NCBI GenBank assembly: GCA_030141605.1
Contig: JAQGDQ010000014.1
Span: forward strand, 765,001 to 827,000
Direction of reading: 5' to 3'
Length of the DNA stretch: 62,000 nucleotides
Source of the DNA: Tubiluchus corallicola
Taxonomy: Eukaryota; Priapulida; Priapulimorpha; Priapulimorphida; Tubiluchidae
The first letter of the stretch is position 1; each line of letters starts with the position of its first letter. Positions 34,568 through 45,971 of the stretch are shown here, one piece after another. Both the position numbers and the translations under genes were made by a program. The notes beneath the pieces are model-generated. The model saw only the letters and a program-made list of their open reading frames with translations, did not search any database and was not told the DNA's origin.

Positions 34568-37500
34568 CTGCAACAGAAAAATGAAGCACAGATCTGTGTC
34601 AGTTCACTAAAGGAAAAAGGCTGATTTTTCATCACATAGCATTTTGAAGTACGGTAAAAAGTATACATTTTAACACCAATAATAATACCAAAGCATTTCT
34701 CGTAATTAAATAACAGGGGCTTAAAAACTTAACAGCCAGGGAGCCCAGCTAGTGATGACATCACAAATGAACATTATTTTCAACAGCACAAACATTCTTT
34801 TAACGTGTTGCACATGTTTGCTAAAACGAAAATTGAAGTACAGTGCTACTATACAACATATAGTGTGATATACAAAAGCTCGCGACAAATTTTTAGTTTA
34901 GAATTCAAATTTCAAGTTTACCATTGTGCTTAGGCATGAGCTCTCAAACGTGTGTACTACATCACAACCAAACATTTCTGAACTGAGAAGTACAGCACCT
35001 GTTTTTTGTGCAATGCATTTCCGAACTGTCTAACTAGCTAATGGCGAAATACATGTAACAGCGAAAACTAGCCGCGCGAAAGTGTAATTATATTTCTTTG
35101 GTAATAATTTTTTCACCTAAGTCATTCTTAAAAAACTGCATATTCCCTTTCAATATTTTATGGAGTAGGTTGTTTTGAGCTAGGGTTTTTAAGATTGAGT
35201 CCGGCTTTCCTTTAACTGAAATTGATTAATAACACTAATTGGGACTTTTATTTAGCTAATACTGGATCAAACAAACACGTTTTTAACTCAGGCAACAAGC
35301 TTTCAGTGACAATTTAACAATGTGCTGCCATCTACAGACACGAATAAACGCAAAAACAAATGATATAATTTCTTTTACTAAAACAACTGAGCTCCGATCA
35401 ACAGAAAAGTGTTAGAACTTAGGAAACAAACTAGAAAAGGAACAAAGGCAATTGGCCGTTGACGTTTTATATTTACAAACCGCTGTCTGAGGTGTCAATA
35501 CTTTTGCCAAAAACGCTTAAATTAGTTCTGACAGTGAAACATAAATGTAGATAATCGTAATTTAGAAACTTTTCCAAAAAATACAAATAATTTACAAAGT
35601 AAATAGAAGTAAACTTACCAGGCAACAGATATGCGTGGATCTAAGTAATTCAGTTTAGCTGTTCCTAAAGCAATAAGTTTGTTCTCGCGTTTGTTTGTTG
35701 CTTGAACCTGCAGTTTAACTAACTGCTCCTGCAAACGCTTCAAACGCCTAGAAAAAATAGCAGCAAAAACACTAACAAAAGTATTAAAACTAACTCATGT
35801 TCTGTGCCAACATGACCAACAACAATAAAGACAAGCCAATGAATTTGGTACAGAAACAACAAACAAGTTTATCTACAATGCTGGTGGTATGACCAAATTC
35901 TATAGGTAGTAGTAGTGGTTACCTTGCACCAAGAAAGCGGAGATGAGAATTCAACTAAATGTATTTCGTTGATACCTAAAAACTATTGAAATGCAGCAAA
36001 AATATCAATAGTTGTTGCCATTTGATAATAGTTGATAATATCCAATATCAAAAACGCCTTTTAATTAAATGTTCATTTAATTTAATGTATGCTATCAATG
36101 TGTAATTTTTATTTGTTTAATTTAAAATAATCTATTTGATGTACTACTCATGGACCAGAATGGAAATATTGTATATATTATATGAAATTTTTCCATGAAA
36201 AAAATAAATTTTTATTCTAGTCTATTCCTCATTACCTTGTTGCTAAAATTTTGCTTTCCATTTTTACATTCTTAGCATCCTTTGCTGCTTTGACAATGTC
36301 AGCTTTTTTCTTTCTGATCTAAAATGAAATAACATAGTAATTAAATAAGTTAACCTTTATTATAAATTACATGTTAACTTTATTTTGATAAAATAATGAT
36401 GAAATCATGATGCAATTACATGTTTGCACTGATACGCTACGGGAAATACACAGATTTGATCAAGAACTGTAAATTTCAGTCACTGGTATTATTTGACTGT
36501 TCAAAAGTGTGCACGCAGTAACAATATGAACTGCTAAATTGCAACTTTCAATTATTCCTAATACAACATAATATCTTCACTTATTAAGATCTTCAAACAA
36601 AGACTATTGAAAATAATTTTAACAACAAAGCTCATAAACAGTATTTATCAAGCGTACAAAAATATTGTAATGGATCCGAGTTCCAGCGCGGATCCGTCTC
36701 AGGATGTATAGAGCATACAAGTTATGAAATACTACAGCAGACGAGAAAAGTAAAAAGATCCGGAATACGAATGTAAAATAAACTTTAATGCATAACCAGT
36801 AGCTCTGTGACATGTGAACAGACTTCTGCATAGAAATTAGCAAGCCTATAGCATTCACCTTCGCAGACAGAAAGGCCAGGTTGGAGTCGTCAAATTACGG
36901 CATGCATTCTGTTTTATACAGGTACATTTGCATTACTGGGCTTCTCAACCATACCCATTACTATCATTAGGGGGTTGGTCAAAATCTGCCTTCGTAACAA
37001 TATAAATGCTGACGATTGGAAATCCTATCTTGTTAAATACTGTCATCATTTTAATCTAAAATATGCAGTTCACATCTGCAAAATTTGAACCAACATCTGA
37101 ATCGTCAAAAAGGCAAATCATCATCATCATCATCACCATCATCATCATCATATTAGTAATACTGGCATTCATGAAAAAGCACAAAAGAATGGAAACAAAT
37201 TCTGAATTTTTAACATAGCACAACGGGAAGCAATGATATTCGGATAAGGAAAGCAACCTGCATACATTGCACGTTAGTTATTCAGAATTTTATGCTTTTG
37301 AATACTTTAACAAGTCTAAAGTATTTAGTCCAAGTTCCCTTAAAAATGTCTTTTTAAAGGAAGTTAAGCCAACACGTAACAAATTTTGTAATTTTTAAAT
37401 TCTTACAAATTAATTAAAACTTGAATATTATTCAACCTAGGTAAAAGCAAATTTGCTTGTATTAAAGCATTCGTAACTTTAGCCTGTTCTAAAAAAGCTT

Positions 37501-39558
37501 CACTATATCAAATTAAAATATCAACTTTCTAACAGAAAAACGACATTAATTATGAATTACTTTGTAATTTTTAGCATTTACTGAAGAACTTATGCCACGG
37601 AAAAGCAGAAAGGATTAGTTCAACAGATGGCGACACAAGTTTTCTAACAAATTAGTATTGTACAGAGGCAATTTTCGAAAAAGCATCTGTTTCCATCTAC
37701 TGACGAAAAAAGAAAACGTTATAAACGTGTCCTCTTTTATTACCTTGGTGTCCAGTCTTTTTATTTGTGAACCATGAGATTTTGGCACAGCACGTTGATG
37801 ATTGCACAGAACAGCCACGGCTCGGTTGGCTCTATTGTACGCCAGAATTTTTTTCGCAAAATTTTCACTTTTCTCTGGAAATGGAAGATTTTCCATTAAA
37901 AGTGCAAGAAGACAGCAGAAATAAATCACTAATGATAGTTGCAATAACAGGCCCCGTATAAATTAACAATCAATAAGTTCTGTAACATTAAGCTTCCTAT
38001 CTATATCAACTTGGAATGATGAATTAAATTGTCAAGACAAGCTATTGCTCCTGTAATGTCACATACGTTACAAACTATTTATATTTTCTTGTAAATTTTT
38101 AACAGTTACAGCAATTCCAAATTGAAAGTATGTAAGTGTCCATACTTCCCGATAATTTTCGTAACTGATTTTCCAAAGTTTTTGAAGCGTTGCACGTACG
38201 AAACACCTTAGCAGTCAAATTCTTCATCAGCGTCTGCAAGTACTTGTTCACTATTGTAGTCTAAAACAGCAACAATTAAATCTTGAAAAACCAAAAACGA
38301 TTGCAGCGACCGCAGATATCGCCCAAAATTTAGCAACAACTAGGACCCTGGGACCTTGTGTACTATATTCTAGTATTTCCGTATTGTAAGATTAGAATAT
38401 TGCAAATGTGGTCAAAAGTGCAGAAAACCTAGCTGCATGAAAAACTGTTCACTAAGTGGCAGGTAAATCATTGTTTCAACGTTTGTTATTTGTTGTGACA
38501 TAGTAACTTACTATGTTTCGACATGGTAACTTACATTGAGTTTGTCGAACAGCTTGTCCCCTCGTCTCTTTCCTTTCTTAAAGTCCTGAAGGTTTTTAAA
38601 GACCTGCATCTCTACGCGAATGCTATTCTTATAGCGAATGCAGTCTTTGCCGGGAAAGTCTAGTGTCACTTTATTGGGTCTGCTCAGCTTGACATGCTCC
38701 ATTCTCAGAGAGCAGCACCCCACTGTATCGGCACTCTTACCGGCGATTTTCTCGGTCCCAGCCCGTAGGGCCAACTTGTCGATGAAGTACACAGCCACAC
38801 TTTGCTGCCTCTTTCTTAGGTCTTTACTTTTCCAGTCTTTTTTGTAGGTGGTTCGTACTTTGCTAATGCGTAGTGCAAGGGACCGAGCTATTTTGTACTT
38901 CTGCTGATCACTTCTTACTTTTACTCTAGAACTTGCACTGAGAGTGACATATTTTGTTTGTCCAAGAACACTGTCCTTCCACATTGCCAACCACGTTACT
39001 GCCCTGTCGTGTTTGATAGCCTTCCAGTGATGTCCTTGTGGCGCTCTTGGAACGATGGAGCCACAGTTGATGGTGACGTCTTCGGGTTCTACACGCTTCT
39101 TCACCTTGCCCATTCTTGGATGGTTCCCACGTCCCAGAAACAATCCCGGTGGTTCAATGCGAAAATTTCCAACTTTCTGCTTGCGCCCGTCAACGATACA
39201 ATATCCATAACATTCTTTGAGTTTGTTCTTCATTTCTGCTGCCAGTGTATTATTGTCATTTCTAGTCTTATGCAGATAGCTATACAGTTCTGTAAAATTG
39301 CATTTCCCTAACTGAGTTATGTGCTTCCGTTCTCTTGCACTCATCACCTTACGCCAGTCATTGAAAAAGTTTTTCCTAAATCTCGCTTTTTTGCAGTTAG
39401 CATGCCTAATGAATCGAGCATAAAATCCCGCAACCTCTTCCGAATTTTTGCTGAGTTTAACAGGCTTCCCGTTGTAACGAAACTTTATATTGCTCGGCAG
39501 ACGTTTGTAAGGTGGTGCGAACAAAGGACCATTGTGCTTTAAAGACGCCCACTTATGC
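34468..39558 (-). CDS. TOP1: DNA topoisomerase I (type IB), core and C-terminal exons; 5' end not found
   Basis: Six minus-strand exons join in frame to about 527 codons. The product would relax supercoiled DNA in the nucleus by nicking one strand through a 3'-phosphotyrosyl bond. Visible in order: core subdomains with [22 protein letters not shown] and [26 protein letters not shown] (Arg488 in human numbering); PGKDCIRY (Lys532); VFRTCNAS (Arg590); CNHQRAVPK (His632); and [14 protein letters not shown] with the catalytic Tyr723. A short charged linker lies between His and Tyr. All five catalytic residues are present and I found no frameshift. Compared with the human enzyme (765 residues), the charged N-terminal region of about 200 residues is missing from what I can recognise, so upstream exons lie elsewhere, are too diverged, or are absent. 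Substitutions are numerous for such a conserved enzyme, so a diverged paralogue is possible. Confidence 0.93.
34641..35088. repeat. Dispersed repeat in the last TOP1 intron
   Basis: Inverted, diverged copy of 56210-56645, matching along about 440 bp, for example TATACTTTTTACCGTACTTC and TGTGATGTCATCACTAG (read on the complement here). No coding capacity and no clear terminal repeats, so a SINE-like or MITE-like element of unknown class. Confidence 0.8.
35619..35747 (-). CDS. TOP1: TOP1 exon E (catalytic tyrosine)
   Basis: A 129-bp exon from TTTCTAG to GTAAGT, phase 2 to 2. It encodes [20 protein letters not shown], then [20 protein letters not shown]. The tyrosine in LNYLDPR is the nucleophile. 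Strong match to the C-terminal domain of eukaryotic TOP1. Confidence 0.95.
36236..36318 (-). CDS. TOP1: TOP1 exon D (linker)
   Basis: An 83-bp exon from CATTTTAG to GTAATG, phase 0 to 2. It encodes a basic, lysine- and alanine-rich stretch ([17 protein letters not shown]) corresponding to the coiled linker that connects the core to the tyrosine domain. About ten residues shorter than in human. Confidence 0.85.
36666..36999. mobile_element. Solo-LTR-like dispersed repeat, copy 2
   Basis: Same element and orientation as 33-368. It begins TGTAATGGATCC, ends TTCGTAACA, and is flanked by ATAT on both sides. It lies inside the 1.4-kb TOP1 intron between exons C and D. Confidence 0.65.
37116..37151. 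repeat. (ATC)n microsatellite
   Basis: About twelve ATC units with one ACC interruption, inside a TOP1 intron. Confidence 0.9.
37744..37874 (-). CDS. TOP1: TOP1 exon C
   Basis: A 131-bp exon from acceptor TTTCCAG to donor GTAATA, phase 1 to 0. It encodes [19 protein letters not shown] followed by NHQRAVPKS (catalytic His) and KRLDTK. The codon split with exon B is A|AG. The surrounding open frame extends into the introns on both sides. Confidence 0.92.
38146..38260 (-). CDS. TOP1: TOP1 exon B
   Basis: A 115-bp exon between TTTTAG and GTATGG, phase 0 to 1. It encodes [20 protein letters not shown], then RTCNAS with the catalytic arginine, and ends ENQLRKLSG. It matches the human segment that begins ILNKHLQDLM. 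The exon is too short to stand out as an open frame and was found by similarity to the expected next piece. Confidence 0.9.
38535..39558 (-). CDS. TOP1: TOP1 exon A (core domain)
   Basis: A 1,024-bp exon: acceptor TTGCAG just before 39558, donor GTAAGT just after 38535. It enters in phase 2 (one base completes a codon) and leaves in phase 0 after FDKLN. It encodes about 341 residues, from [11 protein letters not shown] through the LRAGTEK and [11 protein letters not shown] region to [10 protein letters not shown]. Reading in the open frame continues for a few codons past both splice sites. No initiator Met is expected here, because the family needs sequence upstream of HKW. Confidence 0.93.
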
Positions 39559-39578
39559 CTGCAACCACATACAGACAA

Positions 39579-40455
39579 TGATACAATACCTCTATCTGTT
39601 TATAGTCGACCAATAAACTTCGCGAATGAGAAAGGGCAGTAGCGCAGTTTCTATGATTATTTTTCAAATAATTGCCCTAATGGTTTGAGTTCAATATTTA
39701 CTATATTTAATATTGCTCACTTCGACAGATTTTGAAAGTTCCCTTTATTCACTCAAATACCTGCATGTCAATCGACAGTAATTTTACGCATTATCATGTC
39801 TTAAAATGACTTCACAAATGATGAAATCTAAATTTGTACATTTGTATTACCCATCAAAATCATGCAAATCTTACCGCATAGTCAATGACCCGGTCCCGTG
39901 TTCCACTTAATTTCATTTTGTACATTCCTATGTCAACAAAAACACTTTATACGTGTATTTACTACTCAGTGCTGAAAAGTTTCAACTTGATAACGTTTTA
40001 ATGATTTTTAGTTACTTCTACTCCTATACTGCTGTTAGCCTAGCAGACGACACTGACTTTTCATCTTTCGTCGAGTCTCTACAAGTGGGAAATCTTTCAA
40101 ATCTTTCAAATCGGCAAGATTTGATTTCGGCTTGTATGGTCAGTGCAACTTACCAAGGAAACAGGGACTAATTGTATACGTTGTAAGAGCATTCTCTACC
40201 AGAAAGCGAATTAGAATCGAATTTGTGACTTTTGAACTCGAATGAAATCTAGTTCGAGTTCAGTTTTGAAAGATTTTTAATCATTAATCGATGATAACGT
40301 GATATTAAGATCAAACACGATAATATTTTAGAGGTATTTTTGTTCTTTTTCTTTCACTTACTGATAGGAAAGAATACGCCACGGGATTATATGTCGTCTG
40401 GATAACATTATTTTTAAGGAGTTACAAAAAATTTACTTTTCAGATTGCGTGCATG
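39579..40455. other. No gene recognised upstream of TOP1 exon A
   Basis: I looked here on the minus strand for the lysine/glutamate-rich N-terminal region of TOP1 and for its usual WW.EE...G.KW junction and could not identify it. Confidence 0.5.
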
Positions 40456-40471
40456 CACACACAAACACACC

Positions 40472-40556
<85 letters not shown>
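40456..40556. repeat. (CT)n-(CA)n microsatellite
   Basis: A CT run at about 40472-40490 followed by about 33 CA units. Confidence 0.95.
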
Positions 40557-41259
40557 TCACTAGCAACTATATAACTAAATGACTACAAATTAGGCACTGT
40601 TCTATTCAGGAAAATCTCAGTTTTCCTGTCATTTGCTATTTGCATCAACATTTATAAGTGATTTAATTGGATAAAATTAAGAAAAATTGAGGCACTCCAA
40701 CATAGACTATTGGGTAACTTAGTCTCGTACACACTTGTGTGATCGCACACACTATTTTGTTGATCGATTGCTTGCTACAGCCCAAGAGATTAAAGAGAAC
40801 TGCCTGCTGTACAAAGCTCCAGGAAAAGCCATCCGATCAGTCAAGGAGAAACTAAGGTCGTTTCATCTTTTAATAGAAATTTCTCCATAAAAATAGAGTA
40901 GGTGTGAGGACAAAGCGTATCAGAGTGTTGCATCTGAATAGTCAAAATTTTCTGCATTAGTCGACATCACATAAGTCACATAAGACACACACAGATACTG
41001 CACTTTGTCACGGTGCAAGCACTTCAGTTACTGAAAGCTTTTTTCAATTTTTTCTTCAAAAATCGATTTTTAATTTGTCTAAGGTAAGCAAATGCATTTC
41101 GTGTATAATTTTGCGTGAATGCCTATGCAGTGTGTGGGGAGTAGAAACCTACAAAAATTATCAAATATAGCGTAATGCATTGAATATTGGTGTGAAGAAT
41201 GGCTATTGGAGCTTTAAAAAAAGCAGAGCCATCTTTTGCTTATACGTCCTAAGAGTCAA
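40557..41259. other. No gene recognised
   Basis: Unclassified. The sequence just before 41260 may be older LINE sequence, but no motif is readable. Confidence 0.4.
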
Positions 41260-41845
41260 ACTCCATAATATGGACCGATTAATAATAAATCATCTCTTAC
41301 AGATCTTGGTATCACAATAACGAATGATTTAAAGTGGAATGTCCACATTAGCAATAGCATATTTTCACAAGTGAATCAATGCATAGGCATGATCAAACAT
41401 CGTATTACATCCAGGAAAGCCTCGGTACTCATGCCACTTTACAAAGCTGTTATATGTCCAGTTCTTGAGTATGTTTCAGTAGTCTGGTCACCGCAGTACT
41501 CCACTCTGTGTACTCCAAAGCATCTTTGGAAAAGCACAAAATTTAGACTAGCTGAAGACGTTGATCTTTCCATGGTATCCATTCTCGAAGAATGGAGAGA
41601 GATACCATTGGCCTCATCATAATCAATAAAACATCCATCCTATAGGAAGATGACTTTTTCCATGCCCCTTTTTCACAAATCAATATTGAATCACACTTTT
41701 TTGCCTTCTGCATCATCGACACTTGGAACAAATCACCAATGGCAACCATTCAAGCACCATCTGACAATAATTTTAAATCGTGTTTTAGAAGGGACTGTAA
41801 CCGAGTTCAACTCTATGGTCCCTATGACTTTGAAAGGTAAATAAA
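41260..41845 (+). mobile_element. LINE fragment, CR1-like C-terminal region
   Basis: A plus frame reads TDLGITITNDLKWNVHISNS and later KAVICPVLEYVSVVWSP, the post-YADD boxes of a LINE reverse transcriptase. After frame changes it continues IIDTWNKSPMATIQAPS and NNFKSCFRRD, the VVDxWNxLP...SxxxFKxxLD tail that ends these polyproteins. It runs into TAA near 41840. The catalytic part is missing. Confidence 0.85.
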
Positions 41846-42319
41846 AGGTCATACCGAATCTATGTCATTTTTGAAAATAATTTCAATAAGTAATTTTGAA
41901 AATAATAATAATTCACTGGCAGGGACATCATGCTTTTTATTTAGCATCACAGTAATACAAGTTTACTAAAATTCTTGTTTGCCTGAAACTCTTAATTGTT
42001 TGTCTGAAATGATGACAGTCAGTGACATATTAATTTCAGTAAAGTTCATCAGATCGTAATTAAATTTTCGTTTTTGTGTTTTGTGTAGACTTACCATTAA
42101 TTATTCGTTAATTATTACTGATATATTTTTCCTTTTTAAGTGTTTGTATAAATTATATATATATATGTTGTTCTCGGTTATCGTGAATGGACTCAAAATA
42201 AACTCAAAATGAATTAGTGCTCAAATTACCTTTTGAGAAAGAAAGATATTTGCTATTGATTGGTCGAAAGTCATATTTTGCGATTTCTGTTTATAATGTG
42301 TTATTTATAATTTGTTTAT

Positions 42320-45050
42320 AATGTGTTAAAGCAAAATCAGTTTCTAAAGCTACTTGGCATTAGCCTAGATGAGAAATTAACTTTTTATCCACACATTGTC
42401 AAACTATCAATGAAAGCTTGCAAAGCTCTTTCAGTCATCAGAGAAATAAGAGGTATTGTTTCAACTGTACATCTCCTTTGTATCTATAAGTATAAAGCGC
42501 TTGCTTGCTCACTGATGGAATATGGTGGTATCGTCTAGTAAGTCGCGGTAAACAGGCTGCTCCACGCCTAGGTTTTGTCTTTATGTCCGCTGGTATTCAC
42601 TTATTGAAGATTGTCAGTAGTGCACCTCCGGTGGATATACGATTTACTGAACTTGCTGTTACAGAGCTTGCAAAATAATTGTATGTAAACCACAATCTAA
42701 TCCTCTGAAACAGCAACTAGAAGATTTTAAAGCACTTGGTTCGGGTAATACCAGATTTGTTTCTTCTATGGCAAAAAGCTGCTTCTTTGGCACAGGAGGT
42801 TGAATAAAATGAGATAATGTTATAATTTCTCAAGTGCTTCTGGAAGTTGATTCCGATCTACATGACAATTTTACAGATATTCCTGTGGCTAAACCTAATT
42901 TTTGGAATATACTAGAATCCTTAAAGAATAGGTCAGAAGCACAGGACTTTTTTGGGAATGCCTATGTTTAAATTCTTTATGCAGTCTTCCAGATAATGCT
43001 GTTTTTGCATTTACAGATGCTTCTTGTACTGGCAATCCTGGACCATGTGGAACAGGAGCAGTAATTTTTTCACATTTTCAGCAATTTCATCACATCAGTA
43101 AACCAGTAGCATTGCATGGATCAATTTTGTTAGCTGAATTCTTTGCTATTTTTGCTGTGTTACAATTCATTGCAGAACAATTAATCTTTGTAGTTACGGA
43201 TGTTAAAAATATTACAGTTTTTTCAGATAGTCATTGTTCAGTAGGCATTGTATCTTTAGGATGGTCTTGTAACTGTTACAAAGATCTATGTGACAGTATA
43301 AAAAAATCTGTTAAATTTGTTTATAGTACTGATTGTAAGGTTCTTACACATAGCTAAACTAGATATTGCTGTAGTATAGTCTGTGGGAAGGGCTTCCTAC
43401 TTATCACTCCTTCTTTCATAATGTGCTGTAACCTATCCATGCATAACATGATCTTGGAAAGTGCATGACAGATATCCAGGATAGTAGAGTGGAACTGCTG
43501 AATCTTAAAGCAGCCAAAATGCTTTAACTTTAACTTTACTTTACAAAAAATGGTTAAAATCCTAAACTTGGTTATAAGAGTCTCTGAAGCACTAAACTTG
43601 TGCGCATCTGCTGTTTGACTGATCTAACATAAAGAGACTATCAGTAGTGATACCAAACTACTTCAGTTTTGATGTTGTGGATGGAGCTTTATTCACGCTA
43701 TGAGGCGTTGGAACTCTCTACGATGCGCCTAATTCTAAACTACATGGAGAGGCGTGACTAGCCAACAGTGTCCAGACGTTATGGATTGTGGACGTATCCT
43801 GAGTCAACCACAAAGACTTGTGAGCCATTCCTTAGTTCATGTTTGATTGGTGCTGCAGCAGGCGTCATCACCGTTGATTGTTATGGCCATAGACTGAAGT
43901 TGTTGATGTGTTGCTGTGACTGACTGGAGTAAGCTACGTCCGCGGACTCCTCTCCCATGTCCTTGTCCTCTCAGGGGAAGGGTTAACTGATAAGTAGACA
44001 TCTTGTTTTTCTTTTCACTTTGCCATTTTTGTTATTGTTAACTACCTTCACACGAAACTGTTTTTGATAGTTGTGATAATATAACCTGTTCTGATTTATC
44101 TAAACGGACTAAAAAGTGAATGAAAATGGTAAAAATAATCATAATCTTTTCCTCCATTTCATATGAAATTTTGTTGTTGGAATGTTTGAAATCTATGTAT
44201 GTCATGGTCAACATGGAAAATCATAATGCCTATGTAGACCTCCGTAAAACGTAACATCAAGACTTAGACCCGCTGGTTTTTCAAGTGAGCCCTTCGACAT
44301 TACAACCTCTCTAAAGACATATTAATTATACCTGTGTCGTTGAATTTTTTGATTCATATGCCTTGGTTCAACCGCCCACGTATGTTGCACAACCCTTTTA
44401 TTGTGAATAAAAGATGATGCGACAGGTTAGTCAGATTTGTGGATGAGTTGGGAGGTAAAGAGTTGCACCCCCACCTTAAAAATCTACTAGCTCCCAACAC
44501 TGATATTCATGTTATTTTTATGGATTCCTGGTCATTGTAATATTATTGGAAATGATCTCACTTTTTCCTTGACTGAAAAGGCTGCGTCCTATTACATCCA
44601 AGTTATGGACATAAATTCTTGTATTTATGCTTTGTAAGATGTCAAGAAAGCAAGCTGAAAAACTAGTTCGTAAATACTGGTTTCGGTGGAATCACTCTTC
44701 AAGTGGTAGATTCTTCTATAATTTGTGTTCGTCTGTGATCTTTGTTAGAAGCCTTGATTTTCCGTCAATGTCACAGTTTTCCAAACTTGCGTATGGGCTA
44801 CTCTAAACTTAATTACTATCTTCAAAAGTTGGAAGCATTGATTCTCCACTATGAGAGTGTGGTTTAGTGGACAGTACAGAACATTTTTTGTCTGTGTGTG
44901 TGCTTTATGCTCATCAAAGAGATGTGCTGTTATACAATATTTCCCGACATACTGGCTTAACATTCAGTCATTATCAACATAATTTCAAGTTAGCTGATAT
45001 GTTACCATGAAGTCGCTGACCAAGAAGATGTTGATATTGAGATGATAATT
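42320..45050 (+). mobile_element. LINE remnant with RNase H domain, interrupted
   Basis: Ordered plus-strand pieces: KLLGISLDEKLTFYPHI and SMKACKALSVIREIRG (42340-42450), post-RT sequence with VSSAPPVDIRFTELAVTEL (about 42617-42675), the first three-quarters of an RNase H (about 42990-43350), the RNase H end WIPGHCNIIGNDL (44520-44560), then LVRKYWFRWNHSSSGRF (44660-44715), and EHFLSVCVLYAHQRD (about 44881-44925). This order fits an RNase H-bearing non-LTR element of the I/Jockey/R1 type. About 1.1 kb of unrelated sequence separates the two RNase H parts. Confidence 0.8.
42990..43357 (+). pseudogene. RNase H domain (N-terminal three-quarters) of the LINE
   Basis: Contains FTDASCTGNPGPCGTGAVIF with the first catalytic Asp, then LLAEFFAIFAVLQF with the catalytic Glu, then TVFSDSHCSVGIV with the second Asp. 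Ends at a stop at 43357. The family's last box (WIPGH...GND) is found only after 44.5 kb, so the domain is physically split. Confidence 0.85.
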
Positions 45051-45419
45051 AAAGGTCTTTGTTGTTTTATAGATAGCACTAGATGTTTAAACAAGCGGAT
45101 ACTAGTATTGCCCAAATTTTCATCAGTGGTGGAGTCATATCACCATATTCTCTTCATTTCAGCTTTTGTGAAGAGATTTTCCATTGTGATAAACAGCTCA
45201 TTTACATGAACATTTTGTAGATAGACATTGTTGTGGAAATGTGAAGATTCTGTGTGCCATCCCTATATTCCATGTCCAGCATATACCGAGTATAACATGA
45301 TACCACTAAGCTTCATAATGTGATTGCAGGCATAATAAATAACATTGCTGAAACCAGAGTATTCTTATTCCATTGCAGAAATCATTTCAAAGTGACTCAT
45401 GAGAGCACTTAAGTGAAGG

Positions 45420-45640
45420 ACCTTTGATTACTTATTCTGTTTAAGAAAATCATCTGCTATCTTCTTACTCAACAAGCAGCGCATCAATCAGGTAGAAACA
45501 CAGTTGACCTAGTTTTTCCTTGTAAACTCTCAGTAGAAAAAGCCACCAGTGATTATTCCATTCATATCCTACTGCTTGATTAGTCCAAAGCGTTTGATAC
45601 AGTAAAGAAGAAATACTGTTTAGATGGCCCTGTTTGTCCA
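45420..45640 (+). mobile_element. LINE reverse transcriptase fragment (motif A)
   Basis: A plus frame reads TQQAAHQSGRNTVDLVFPCK, then EKATSDYSIHILLLD, an in-frame stop, and SKAFDTVKK. The D.SKAFDTV box is RT motif A, and QxxFxxGRST.D precedes it in many LINEs. This segment would lie upstream of everything in the preceding RNase H remnant, so it is a separate insertion or a rearranged copy. It ends about 200 bp before SLC38A9 exon 1a. Confidence 0.75.
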
Positions 45641-45855
45641 CCCTTAACACCTGGCATATCGTGTGACTCAGCAAAGTAAAACAATGTTATGGTGGATTTT
45701 TCTAGTGCAAATTATTGTCAAGAACTTACTTTTATGGTCAGCAATTAGTATGTAGTGATATATAAAAATAAATGTTTAAAAAATTCACGATAGAGATTTT
45801 TATTTAATTCTAGGTTCAGAAACATTTTCTTTTGTGGCTTTTTCCAAATTAACAA

Positions 45856-45971
45856 ATGAGGCGAGCAACTAGCACTGTAGAAGAGTTGTGTCATCCAGCT
45901 AATGCCTGTGTGATAGATGAACAGTCGCCACTCTTATCTGTGCAGGAACTCTCTAATAATAGACCTACTAG
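45856..45971 (+). CDS. SLC38A9: SLC38A9 alternative first exon 1a
   Basis: ATG at 45856 opens 38 codons plus two bases, ending NNRPT(R) at AG|GTAATA. It contains IDEQSPLLSV, an acidic dileucine signal (ExxxLL). A possible acceptor TTAATTCTAG at about 45804-45813 suggests a further untranslated exon upstream. The donor phase equals that of exon 1b, so each joins exon 2 in frame. Lies close to LINE debris, so an older TE-associated promoter is possible. It is also possible that this exon is not used. Confidence 0.6.

Noticed and set aside
38638-39311. Plus-strand open frames of 69 and 117 codons
   Set aside because: They lie antisense to the large TOP1 exon and are shadows of its coding frame.
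40020-40170. Possible TOP1 upstream exon on the minus strand (reads RFERFERFPT)
   Set aside because: Slightly like the ERYPEG junction before the core domain, but the tryptophans are absent and no donor in the required phase exists.
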